DNA of 64,000 nucleotides from Ralstonia insidiosa (GTDB lineage: Bacteria; Pseudomonadota; Gammaproteobacteria; Burkholderiales; Burkholderiaceae), in the NCBI RefSeq assembly GCF_008801405.1, contig NZ_VZPV01000001.1, positions 1,488,001 to 1,552,000 on the forward strand, written 5' to 3'. The notes below the pieces were generated by a model, which was given only the letters and a program-made list of their open reading frames with translations, had not been told where the DNA came from and did no database searches. Below are positions 18,141-26,440 of the stretch, piece by piece (position 1 is the first letter of the stretch; each line of letters opens with the position of its first letter). Made by a program: the position numbers and the translations under genes.

Positions 18141-18206
18141 CGCAAAACTCCAGGCACGGATTTCACTATTTTGCGCGATTTTGCCTGCGTGCCCCTGCAA
18201 CTACCG

Positions 18207-19109
18207 CTACTGCATCAGCAGTGCTTGCGCCAAACGCGGGTCTTCCAGCTTGTCGACCCACCATTGCAATGCCTTGCCGCGCATGTTGTTGCGCCATGCC
18301 ACCTGGAATGTGCCGAGGCGGCGGTCTTCGGTGGTTTCCTTGGCGATCAGCACACCGGAATCCAGATACGGCTGCGCCAGCGGTACCGGCAGCCAACCGC
18401 AACCCAGGCCGCGGATCTGCGCCTGGATCTTGTCATCCATGGTTGGCACGACCAGCGTGTCCTGGCCGGCCATGACACCGATGGTGCGTGCCGGCAGATT
18501 GCGTGACGTATCGCCCACGGCAACGATGCGTTGGCGCGCGATGGCCGCCGCGGGGACAGGCTCCTGTGCCTGCGCAAGTGGGTGGTGCGTTGCCACTGCA
18601 AAGACGAATGGAATGGCGCCAAGCGTGCGCGTCTGTACACCCTGTACCGGCGCGGTGTGCGCGGGGCCAAGCAGCAGATCGGCGCGCCCGGAGAGCAGGG
18701 CGTCCCACGTGCCGCCGAGGACTTCACGGCTGAAGCGCAAGCGGGTGGCGGTGTTCTCAGCGTAGAAATCCTGAATCACCGGCAGCAGTGCGCGAAAGTA
18801 CACAAGGTTGTCCAGCACGATCGTCAGCGTGGCTTCCCAGCCGGTGGCCAGGCGCTTGACGCGTCGGGCCAGATCGTCGGCGGCCTGCAGCAGGTGGCGG
18901 CCTTCGTCGAGCAGCGCGCGGCCGGCGGGCGTGAGTTCTGCACGGTGGCGGCGGCGGTCAAACAGCAACACATCCAGGTCATCCTCCAGCTTGCGTACCA
19001 CATACGTGAGGGCGGAGGGCACCTTGCCCAGTTCATGCGCGGCGGCGGCAAAGCTGCCCTTGCGTTCGATCGCGTCCAAGACTTCCAGGGATTCCAGCGA
19101 GAGCGCCAT
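18207..19109 (-). CDS. LysR-family transcriptional regulator (YhaJ-like)
   Basis: 300 residues. The N-terminal winged helix-turn-helix is SLEVLDAIERKGSFAAAAHE, then SALTYVVRKLEDDLDVLLFDR. A substrate-binding domain follows. It is divergent from the pirin and flavodoxin genes at 19216 and 19993, an arrangement known for YhaJ-type regulators controlling quinone-response genes. A perfect inverted repeat, TTTGAT-N7-ATCAAA, lies just before its start and is a likely binding site. Confidence 0.88.
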   Translation of the reverse strand: MALSLESLEVLDAIERKGSFAAAAHELGKVPSALTYVVRKLEDDLDVLLFDRRRHRAELTPAGRALLDEGRHLLQAADDLARRVKRLATGWEATLTIVLDNLVYFRALLPVIQDFYAENTATRLRFSREVLGGTWDALLSGRADLLLGPAHTAPVQGVQTRTLGAIPFVFAVATHHPLAQAQEPVPAAAIARQRIVAVGDTSRNLPARTIGVMAGQDTLVVPTMDDKIQAQIRGLGCGWLPVPLAQPYLDSGVLIAKETTEDRRLGTFQVAWRNNMRGKALQWWVDKLEDPRLAQALLMQ

Positions 19110-19119
19110 ATTCAGAATT

Positions 19120-19138
19120 TTTGATGGAATGAATCAAA
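19120..19138. promoter_or_regulatory. Inverted repeat TTTGAT-N7-ATCAAA, candidate LysR operator
   Basis: The arms at 19120-19125 and 19133-19138 are perfect complements. The site lies in the 106-base divergent region, 11 bases before the lysR start and 78 before the pirin start. Its position suits autoregulation plus control of the pirin/flavodoxin genes. Confidence 0.5.
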
Positions 19139-19215
19139 GCCGTACGGCGCAACTATAGCCAATCTGCGTACCATTCACACATCAACGCAGTAATTTGGAT
19201 AGGAGATTCATCAAA

Positions 19216-19914
19216 ATGATTGAAATCCGCCACTCTCAAGACCGCGGTTATGCAGACCACGGCTGGCTCAAGTCGTATCACAGCTTCTCGTTTGCCGATT
19301 ACATGGACCCGGAGCACGTCCAGTTCGGGCCGCTACGCGTCATCAACGAAGACCGCGTTGCCGCCGGCATGGGCTTCGGCACGCACGGCCACCGCGACAT
19401 GGAAATCATCAGCTACGTGCTCGATGGCGAACTGGCGCACAAGGACAGCATGGGCAACGGCAGCGTACTGCGCCCCGGCGACGTGCAGCGCATGACGGCT
19501 GGGACAGGCGTGCGTCACTCCGAGTTCAACCACGCGCAGGACCAGACCACGCATTTTCTGCAGATCTGGGCGCTGCCTGCGGAGTTGAACCTCACGCCTG
19601 GCTACGAAGAGCGCCGCTTTGATGATGCAGCCAAGCGTGGCAAGCTGGTACTCATTGCCAGCAACGACGGACGCAATGACTCGGTGACGGTGCATCAGGA
19701 CATGTCGCTGTATGCCGGCAAGTTCGATGGTGCTGAAACCGCTACGCTGCCCATCACCGAGGGCCGCCGTGCCTATGTGCATGTGGTGCGCGGCAAGATC
19801 AGCGTCAACGGCCGCACGCTCGTCGGCGGAGACGCAGCCAAGCTGAGCCAGGAAAGTGCGGTGACGCTCACTGGCGGCGAAGACAGCGAAGTGCTGGTGT
19901 TCGATTTGCCGTAA
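19216..19914 (+). CDS. Pirin-family bicupin, YhhW-like quercetinase type
   Basis: 232 residues, ATG at 19216 with AGGAG at 19201-19205. The metal site can be read directly: GTHGHRDMEI gives His57 and His59, and VRHSEF gives His101 and Glu103, the same numbers as in E. coli YhhW, which oxidises quercetin in vitro. The N-terminal cupin holds the metal; the C-terminal cupin lacks ligands. It sits between a YhaJ-type LysR regulator and a flavodoxin-fold quinone reductase, so response to quinones or aromatic compounds is likely. Confidence 0.9.
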   Translation: MIEIRHSQDRGYADHGWLKSYHSFSFADYMDPEHVQFGPLRVINEDRVAAGMGFGTHGHRDMEIISYVLDGELAHKDSMGNGSVLRPGDVQRMTAGTGVRHSEFNHAQDQTTHFLQIWALPAELNLTPGYEERRFDDAAKRGKLVLIASNDGRNDSVTVHQDMSLYAGKFDGAETATLPITEGRRAYVHVVRGKISVNGRTLVGGDAAKLSQESAVTLTGGEDSEVLVFDLP

Positions 19915-19992
19915 TGTTGGCGGCGCACGCTGTGTGCGCCGTTTTTCTTTTCCGTTGTTCTCCCGCCGTACCCCAACCCCAAGAGGATTCCC

Positions 19993-20565
19993 ATGGCACG
20001 CGTTGCAGTCGTTTATCACAGTGGTTATGGTCACACCAAGAAGCAGGCCGAGGCCGTGTTTGCGGGCGTGCAGAACGCCGGCGCCGAAGCCCACCTGATC
20101 TCGGTGGCCGACGTCAATGACGACACCTGGGCGCTGCTCGCCGGTGTTGACGCCATCGTCTTTGGCGCGCCGACCTACATGGGCGGCGTCTCGGGCGACT
20201 TCAAGAAATTTGCCGATGCCTCGTCCAAGGCGTGGTTCACGGGCGCGTGGAAGGACAAGATTGCCGCGGGCTTCACGAACTCGGCCTCGACGAACGGCGA
20301 CAAGTTCTCGTCGATCCAGTATTTGTGGACGCTGTCGCAGCAGCACGGAATGATCTGGGTGGGCACGGGCATGATGCCGGCCAGCAGCAAGGCCGCCACG
20401 CGTAACGACATCAACTACCTGGGCGGGTTTGGCGGTGCGTTGTCGCAATCGCCGTCGGATGCGAGCCCCGAAGAAGGCCCGCTGCCCGGCGATCTGGAAA
20501 CGGCCAAGCTGTTCGGCGAACGTGTTGTCGCCATCACCAACCAGTTCGTGCGCGGCCGTCAGTAA
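19993..20565 (+). CDS. Flavodoxin-fold NAD(P)H:quinone oxidoreductase-like protein
   Basis: 190 residues. VVYHSGYGHTKKQAEAVFAG is the FMN phosphate loop, and FGAPTYMGGVSGDFKKFAD is the WrbA-like second FMN segment. It probably reduces quinones by two electrons using FMN. It follows the pirin gene by 78 bases and is closed by a terminator, so both may be transcribed together under the LysR protein. It is shorter in its loops than true WrbA, so I give no symbol. Confidence 0.85.
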   Translation: MARVAVVYHSGYGHTKKQAEAVFAGVQNAGAEAHLISVADVNDDTWALLAGVDAIVFGAPTYMGGVSGDFKKFADASSKAWFTGAWKDKIAAGFTNSASTNGDKFSSIQYLWTLSQQHGMIWVGTGMMPASSKAATRNDINYLGGFGGALSQSPSDASPEEGPLPGDLETAKLFGERVVAITNQFVRGRQ

Positions 20566-20584
20566 GAAGGTTGAGCGCCCAAAG

Positions 20585-20613
20585 AAAAACGCCGGCATGT
20601 CCGGCGTTTTTTG
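20585..20613 (+). terminator. Rho-independent terminator after the flavodoxin gene
   Basis: ACGCCGG (20589-20595) pairs with CCGGCGT (20601-20607) around loop CATGT, with A residues before and six T after. It can also act in the opposite direction for the trhO unit. Confidence 0.85.
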
Positions 20614-20628
20614 TTGGCTAGTGACCGG

Positions 20629-20754
20629 TCAGAACCGCGTGCCTGCCCCGCAGAACACGCCCCGGTTCGAGCCGCCAGCGCAACTCGTCGAGCAGCCGCC
20701 CAGTGCTGCAAGGCAAAGTAGGCTGACGAGGAGGGCGGCGGCAAGACGCTTCAT
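20629..20754 (-). CDS. Micro-lipoprotein of 41 residues, coupled to trhO
   Basis: MKRLAAALLVSLLCLAALGG is followed by CSTSCAGGSN and ends at GAGTRF. It has a full lipoprotein signal peptide with lipobox LGGC (Cys21) and a 21-residue mature part with two more Cys. Its ATG overlaps the TGA of trhO (ATGA), implying translational coupling. Entericidin-like in size and style, but I see no specific match. Because annotation pipelines often skip such genes, it may be unlisted. Confidence 0.6.
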   Translation of the reverse strand: MKRLAAALLVSLLCLAALGGCSTSCAGGSNRGVFCGAGTRF

Positions 20755-21599
20755 GCGGCGGCGCGGGTTTGGTTGCTCGCGCAGTGCGGGCACCGCTGGC
20801 CGGGGATGTAGTTGGGCGATTGCTGCTCTTCCGGCGTGACGACCGCGCGGCATGCGAAGCATTGCTTGGGGCCGGCCGGCAGCAGTTCGGGGTTGAGCGC
20901 AGTGCGATGGTCGAAGACGAAGCAATCGCCGTCGTAGTGGTCACCGCCGACTTCTTCAAAGTATTTGAGGATGCCGCCCTCGAGCTGGTACACGCGCTCG
21001 ACGCCGATCTCCTGCATGTGGATCGCGGCCTTTTCGCAGCGGATGCCGCCGGTGCAGAACGACACGACGGTCTTGCCGGCAAAGTCATCCTTGTGCGCGG
21101 CAATGGCGGGCGGGAATTCGGTGAACTTCTTGAGGTTGTATTCGACGACGTTCTTGAAGGTGCCGACCGCCACTTCGTAGTCATTGCGCGTGTCGAGCAT
21201 CACCACGGGGCGGCCTTCGTCGTCGTGGCCCTGGTCCAGCCAGCGCTTCAGGTTCGGCGGCGTGACAAACGGAGCACGACCGTCTTCCGGGCGGATCAGC
21301 GGATGGCGCATGGTGATGATTTCTTTCTTCAGGCGCACCAGCAGGCGGCGGAACGGCTGATGGTCGGACAGGCTTTCCTTCGGTGCCAGATCGGCAAAGC
21401 GTGGGTCGGCGCGCAGCCAGCCGACGATGCCGTCGATCGCCTCACGTGAGCCGGCCAGGAAGATGTTGATGCCCTCGGGCGCCAGCAGCACGGTGCCCTT
21501 GAGCTCGCGCGCCTGGCACTCGGCCAGCAGGGCGGGGCGCAGGGTCTCGCGGTCATCGAGGGTGACGAATTTGTAAGCGGAAATATTGACGATCTGCAT
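20751..21599 (-). CDS. trhO: tRNA uridine-34 hydroxylase TrhO (rhodanese-like, YceA)
   Basis: 282 residues. The N-terminal acylphosphatase-like part contains GTVLLAPEGINIFLAGS, and the rhodanese domain carries VVSFCTGGIRCEKAA with catalytic-loop Cys182 and Cys188. It ends with a Cys-rich tail (CFACRAVVTPEEQQ, then CPHC) typical of the longer members. TrhO makes 5-hydroxyuridine at position 34 of tRNAs with O2, a step toward mo5U/cmo5U. A lipoprotein micro-ORF overlaps its stop codon. Confidence 0.93.
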   Translation of the reverse strand: MQIVNISAYKFVTLDDRETLRPALLAECQARELKGTVLLAPEGINIFLAGSREAIDGIVGWLRADPRFADLAPKESLSDHQPFRRLLVRLKKEIITMRHPLIRPEDGRAPFVTPPNLKRWLDQGHDDEGRPVVMLDTRNDYEVAVGTFKNVVEYNLKKFTEFPPAIAAHKDDFAGKTVVSFCTGGIRCEKAAIHMQEIGVERVYQLEGGILKYFEEVGGDHYDGDCFVFDHRTALNPELLPAGPKQCFACRAVVTPEEQQSPNYIPGQRCPHCASNQTRAAA

Positions 21600-21715
21600 G
21601 TGCTGCCGCGCCGGTTTTGGGGCGCCTGGGTAACCCGTTGATTCGTAAGCCGAAATTATAACGGCCCACGCAGCGGTGCGGGTTGCTGCAGGTCAATTCG
21701 GCAGGCGCCGAATGC

Positions 21716-21742
21716 TTGACGGAAGGTGTCAGCCGTTACAAT
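21716..21742 (+). promoter_or_regulatory. Possible dnaE promoter placed against the start codon
   Basis: TTGACG (21716-21721) and TACAAT (21737-21742) look like -35 and -10 boxes, with a short spacer of 15. The ATG of dnaE begins seven bases after the -10, so transcription from here would start at or next to the A of the ATG. No Shine-Dalgarno precedes the ATG. Confidence 0.35.
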
Positions 21743-21748
21743 ACGCGG

Positions 21749-24700
21749 ATGAATTCGCCGCGCTTCGTCCACCTCCGTCTCCACTCCGAATATTCCGTCG
21801 TCGATGGCAACGTCCGCCTTGACGACGCCGTCAAGGCCGCCGCCAAAGATGGCATGGGCGCCCTGGCGCTAACCGACCTCGCCAACGCCTTCGGCCTGGT
21901 GCGCTTTTACAAGGAAGCGCGCGGCAAGGGCGTCAAGCCCATCGTCGGTGCCGACGTGTGGATCACCAATCACGACGAGCGCGACAAGCCCAGCCGCCTG
22001 CTGCTGCTGGTGCGCAACAAGCAGGGCTATCTGAACCTGTGCCAGTTGCTGGCACGTGCTTGGCTGAGCAATCAACATCGCGGTCGCGCAGAAATTGCCC
22101 CCGAATGGTTTGACGAGCCCGGCGTGGAGGATGCGCCGCTGGCGACCGGCTTGCTGGCGTTGTCCGGCGGCATGGCTGGCGATATCGGCATGGCGTTGGC
22201 AAACGGCAATGATGCGCTGGCGCGCAAGCTGGCGACGAACTGGTCGCGCGTGTTTCCGGGCGCGTTCTACATCGAGCTGCAGCGTGCCGGTCATGCCGGC
22301 ACCGAGGCCTACATCCAGCAGGCGGTGAAACTGGCGTCGGCGATGCACCTGCCGGTGGTCGCCACGCATCCGGTGCAGTTCATGACGCCGGACGACTTCA
22401 CCGCACACGAGGCGCGCACGTGCATTTCGGAGGGCGAGTTGCTCGCCAATCCGCGCCGCACCAAGCGTTTCACGACCGACCAGTACTTCAAGACGCAGGA
22501 CGAGATGTGCGCGCTGTTTGCCGACATCCCGTCTGCGTTGGCCAATGCGGTGCAGATCGCGCAGCGCTGCAACCTCACGCTGGAACTGGGCAAGCCCAAG
22601 CTGCCGCTGTTCCCGACGCCTGACGGCATGTCGCTGGATGACTACCTTGTCCAGCTCGCCAAGGAAGGCCTGGAAAAGCGCATGGAAGTGCTGTTCCCCG
22701 ACGAGGCGGTACGCGAATCGAAGCGACCCGAGTACTACGCCCGCCTGGAATTCGAGACCGGCACCATCATCAAGATGGGCTTCCCGGGCTACTTCCTGAT
22801 CGTGGCGGATTTCATCAACTGGGCCAAGAACAACGGCGTGCCGGTGGGGCCGGGCCGGGGCTCGGGTGCCGGCTCGCTGGTGGCGTACGCGCTGGGCATT
22901 ACCGATCTGGACCCGCTCAAGTACAACCTGCTGTTCGAGCGTTTCCTGAATCCGGAACGTGTGTCGATGCCCGACTTCGACATCGACTTCTGCCAGCACG
23001 GGCGCGACCGCGTCATCCAGTACGTGAAGGAAAAGTACGGCAAGGACGCCGTCTCGCAGATCGCCACCTTCGGCACCATGGCCGCCAAGGCCGCGGTGCG
23101 CGACGTGGGCCGCGTGCTCGACCTTGGCTACAACTTCGTCGATGGCGTGGCCAAGCTGATTCCGTTCAAGCCGGGCAAGCTCGTCACGCTGGAAGAGGCC
23201 AAGAAGGAAGAACCGCTGCTGGCCGAGCGCGAAGCCAACGAAGAAGAAGTCAAACAGCTGCTGGAACTCGCGCAGCGTGTGGAAGGCATGACGCGTAACG
23301 TCGGCATGCACGCGGGTGGTGTGCTGATCGCCCCGGGCAAGCTGACGGACTTCTGCCCGCTCTACACGCAAGGTGGCGAAGATGCCGGCGTCGTTAGCCA
23401 GTACGACAAGGACGACGTGGAAGCCGTCGGCCTGGTCAAGTTCGACTTCTTGGGCCTGACCACGCTGACCATCCTCGACTGGGCCGAGCGCTACATCCGC
23501 ATGCTCGACCCATCCAAGGCGGACTGGAATTGCAGCCAGATTCCGCTGACCGACAAGGCGGCGTTCGACATCCTCAAATCGGCCAACACGGTCGCCGTGT
23601 TCCAGCTGGAAAGCCGCGGCATGCAGGGCATGCTGAAGGACGCCAAGCCTGACCGCTTCGAGGACATCATCGCCCTGGTGGCACTGTATCGCCCGGGCCC
23701 GATGGACCTGATCCCCAGCTTCTGCGCGCGTAAGCACGGCCGCGAGAAGGTGGAGTACCCCGACCCGCGCGTCGAGCCGGTGCTCAAGGAGACCTACGGC
23801 ATCATGGTCTACCAGGAGCAGGTGATGCAGATGGCGCAGATCGTGGGCGGCTACTCGCTCGGCGGCGCTGACTTGCTGCGCCGTGCGATGGGTAAGAAGA
23901 AGGCCGAAGAAATGGCCGAGCACCGCGCGCTGTTCCGTGCGGGTGCCGCCAAGGACGGCCTGACCACCGAGAAGGCCGACGAGATCTTCGACTTGATGGA
24001 GAAGTTCGCGGGCTACGGCTTCAACAAGTCGCACGCGGCAGCCTATGCGCTGCTGGCGTACTACACCGCGTGGCTCAAGGCGCATCACCCGGCCGAATTC
24101 ATGGCAGCCAACATGTCGCTCGCCATGGACGACACCGACAAGGTGAAGATCCTCTATGACGATGCGGTCGGCAAGAACGGCCTGAAGGTGCTGCCGCCCG
24201 ACATCAACGCGAGCCAGTACCGCTTTGCGCCGACCGATGCCAAGACCATCCGCTACGGCCTGGGCGGCATCAAGGGCAGCGGGCAATCTGCGATTGAAGA
24301 CATCCTGCGCGCGCGTGAAGACGGTCCGTTCAAGGACTTGTTCGACTTCTGCGAGCGCGTGGACCGCCGCCAAGTTAACCGCCGCACGATTGAAGCGCTG
24401 GTACGTGCCGGCGCCTTCGATAGCCTCAACGACAACCGCGCGCAGTTGCTCGCCTCGATCGGCTTGGCCATGGAAGCCGCCGAGCAAAAGGCCGCTGCTG
24501 CCAACCAAGTGTCGCTGTTCGACCTGATGAGCGGCGACGATGCCGAAGCGCATCGCCCGGAACTCGTCGACGAACCGGCCTGGACCACCAAGCGCAAGCT
24601 GCAGGAAGAAAAGCAGGCGCTGGGCTTTTATCTGTCCGGCCACCTGTTCGATGAATGCCGCGAGGAGGTGCGCCGCTTTGCCCGCACCACCCTGGCCGAC

Positions 24701-25288
24701 CTCGCCCAGGAAGTGACGAGCAAGGGCAACGGCGGAGGTGGCGGTGCGGGTGGTGGCTGGGGGGGCAACCGCGATGCGCGCAACAAGACCGTCGCCGGCG
24801 TCATCGTTGGCCAGCGCACGCAGATGACCCAGCGCGGCAAGATGCTCATCGTCATGCTCGACGACGGCTCTGCCAGCGAGGCGACCGAAGTGACGGTCTT
24901 CAACGAAGTCTTTGAAGCCAACCGCGCGCTGTTCAAGGAAGACGAAGTGCTGATCGTGCAGGGCAGTGCCCGCCACGACATGTTCACCGGCGGGGTGCGC
25001 GTGACGGCCGAATCGGTGATGGACCTGACGCAGGCGCGTGCCAAGTTTGCCCGCGCCATCCGGTTGTCGATGAACGGCAATTCGACATCCGCCAAGTTGC
25101 GCGACCTGTTGACACCCCACGTGGCAACGGATGGCAATGGCGTGTCGGTACGCATCAGCTACATCTGCGAGCAGGCTCGCTGCGAGGCCGTGCTGGGTGA
25201 TGCCTGGCGCATCGTGCCTAGCGAGGAGGCGATCGCGGCGCTACGTCAGGCGCTGGACGCCGAGAACGTGCTCACGATGTACGACTGA
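21749..25288 (+). CDS. dnaE: DNA polymerase III alpha subunit
   Basis: 1179 residues, replicative polymerase. The N-terminal PHP domain begins FVHLRLHSEYSVVDG. The palm has VGPGRGSGAGSLVAYALGIT and PDFDIDFC with catalytic Asp409 and Asp411, close to E. coli Asp401/403. The PHP, finger, helix-hairpin-helix and OB domains follow in the usual order. A Gly-rich stretch at about residues 993-1007 (encoded at 24726-24768) forms an unusual linker before the OB fold. The first ATG before the PHP domain is chosen. Confidence 0.97.
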   Translation: MNSPRFVHLRLHSEYSVVDGNVRLDDAVKAAAKDGMGALALTDLANAFGLVRFYKEARGKGVKPIVGADVWITNHDERDKPSRLLLLVRNKQGYLNLCQLLARAWLSNQHRGRAEIAPEWFDEPGVEDAPLATGLLALSGGMAGDIGMALANGNDALARKLATNWSRVFPGAFYIELQRAGHAGTEAYIQQAVKLASAMHLPVVATHPVQFMTPDDFTAHEARTCISEGELLANPRRTKRFTTDQYFKTQDEMCALFADIPSALANAVQIAQRCNLTLELGKPKLPLFPTPDGMSLDDYLVQLAKEGLEKRMEVLFPDEAVRESKRPEYYARLEFETGTIIKMGFPGYFLIVADFINWAKNNGVPVGPGRGSGAGSLVAYALGITDLDPLKYNLLFERFLNPERVSMPDFDIDFCQHGRDRVIQYVKEKYGKDAVSQIATFGTMAAKAAVRDVGRVLDLGYNFVDGVAKLIPFKPGKLVTLEEAKKEEPLLAEREANEEEVKQLLELAQRVEGMTRNVGMHAGGVLIAPGKLTDFCPLYTQGGEDAGVVSQYDKDDVEAVGLVKFDFLGLTTLTILDWAERYIRMLDPSKADWNCSQIPLTDKAAFDILKSANTVAVFQLESRGMQGMLKDAKPDRFEDIIALVALYRPGPMDLIPSFCARKHGREKVEYPDPRVEPVLKETYGIMVYQEQVMQMAQIVGGYSLGGADLLRRAMGKKKAEEMAEHRALFRAGAAKDGLTTEKADEIFDLMEKFAGYGFNKSHAAAYALLAYYTAWLKAHHPAEFMAANMSLAMDDTDKVKILYDDAVGKNGLKVLPPDINASQYRFAPTDAKTIRYGLGGIKGSGQSAIEDILRAREDGPFKDLFDFCERVDRRQVNRRTIEALVRAGAFDSLNDNRAQLLASIGLAMEAAEQKAAAANQVSLFDLMSGDDAEAHRPELVDEPAWTTKRKLQEEKQALGFYLSGHLFDECREEVRRFARTTLADLAQEVTSKGNGGGGGAGGGWGGNRDARNKTVAGVIVGQRTQMTQRGKMLIVMLDDGSASEATEVTVFNEVFEANRALFKEDEVLIVQGSARHDMFTGGVRVTAESVMDLTQARAKFARAIRLSMNGNSTSAKLRDLLTPHVATDGNGVSVRISYICEQARCEAVLGDAWRIVPSEEAIAALRQALDAENVLTMYD

Positions 25289-25297
25289 TTCGAAGAG

Positions 25298-25337
25298 GGT
25301 GCCGGGGGGCGCCTTCGTCGGGCGCTGGCCCGGCACC
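25298..25337. other. Long hairpin after dnaE
   Basis: GGTGCCG (25298-25304) pairs with CGGCACC (25331-25337), with an inner GCGCC/GGCGC stem. No T run follows, so it is not a standard terminator; it may stabilise the dnaE 3' end or be a weak stop. Confidence 0.3.
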
Positions 25338-25372
25338 ACAGCAGACTTCACACGATTACATCCTCAGCATCC

Positions 25373-26440
25373 ATGAACGTCGGAATTTCGTGCAACGCGC
25401 TGGGTTACAGCGGCGGTAGCGAGCGCTATGCGATGGATTTGGTCCGCGGCTTGCATGAGCGCGCCATCCGTCCCGTGTTCTTTGCCAAAACGGTTGACAA
25501 GGCGCTGCCCGAATACGCCCAGGTCAAGGCCATCGCACTGCCCACGCGCAAGCTGACGGGCAAACTCAATGACCACGTTTTCGGCTGGCTGGTGCGTCAT
25601 CTGGCCAGGCGCGAGCACATCGATCTGATGATCGGTTGCAATCGAACCGGGGCGTCGGACATCGCCATCTGCGGTGGTACGCACATCGGTTATCTCAAGA
25701 GCTTTCCCAAGGCCCCAGGCTTCTGGGATCGCCAGCAGATCGCGCTGGAGCGCCGCGACTACGTGCGCTCGCATGTGATCGTCGCGCACTCGAAACTAAT
25801 GGCGCAGGAAGTGCTCGACTACTACGACATCCCCGAAGCCAAGGTGAAGACTGTGTACCCGCCGGTGAGCGAGGCCAAGTTTTCGCTGGTGGATGAGGCC
25901 GAACGCCAGCGCCTGCGTGACGAACTGGGCTTTGCCCGCGACCGCATCACCTTCGTGTTTCCGTCGTCGAGCCACAAACGCAAGGGCTATCCGCTGCTGG
26001 AGGCGTTCTTCTCGAAGACGACGCTGCCGGTACAACTGGCGGTGATCGGGCGGCCGGTGTCGTCAACCTCGCCCAACATCCGCTACCTCGGTTATCGCAA
26101 GGACATCGAGAACGTCTACCGTGCGGCGGACTACACGATCCTCGCCTCTCACTACGAGCCGTTCGGGTTGATCGGGGTGGAGTCCGTGCTGTGTGGTACG
26201 CCCGCCGTGCTGGCGAGCAACATCGCCTGTACCGAGGTGATCTCTGACGACGGTGCGCCGACCTTCAACGTGAATGATCCGGCCACACTTGCTCGCACCA
26301 TTGAGGCGGCGGTAGCGCGTGCGCAGGCTGGGCAGGCAAGGCTGGCGAACCCGCGCGAGCATTTGCGCTATGACCCGGGCATCCGCGCTCACATTGACGC
26401 CTTGCTGGCCCTGGCACCGGGTGCGGAGGTGCTGCGGTGA
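25373..26440 (+). CDS. Family 4 glycosyltransferase, LPS core type
   Basis: 355 residues, GT-B fold. The N-terminus NVGISCNALGYSGGSERYAM holds the acceptor-side Gly loop; the C-terminal domain has FVFPSSSHKRKGYPLLEAF and the nucleotide-sugar Glu motif SHYEPFGLIGVESVLCGTP. It probably adds a sugar to the LPS core in the cytoplasm. Its stop overlaps the GTG start of the O-antigen ligase (GTGA), beginning a four-gene plus-strand LPS unit. Confidence 0.85.
   Translation: MNVGISCNALGYSGGSERYAMDLVRGLHERAIRPVFFAKTVDKALPEYAQVKAIALPTRKLTGKLNDHVFGWLVRHLARREHIDLMIGCNRTGASDIAICGGTHIGYLKSFPKAPGFWDRQQIALERRDYVRSHVIVAHSKLMAQEVLDYYDIPEAKVKTVYPPVSEAKFSLVDEAERQRLRDELGFARDRITFVFPSSSHKRKGYPLLEAFFSKTTLPVQLAVIGRPVSSTSPNIRYLGYRKDIENVYRAADYTILASHYEPFGLIGVESVLCGTPAVLASNIACTEVISDDGAPTFNVNDPATLARTIEAAVARAQAGQARLANPREHLRYDPGIRAHIDALLALAPGAEVLR

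Noticed and set aside
21869..25120. 1083-codon minus-strand frame opposite dnaE
   Set aside because: It is the complement of the polymerase; composition is Arg/His/Gly/Val-biased with no domain.
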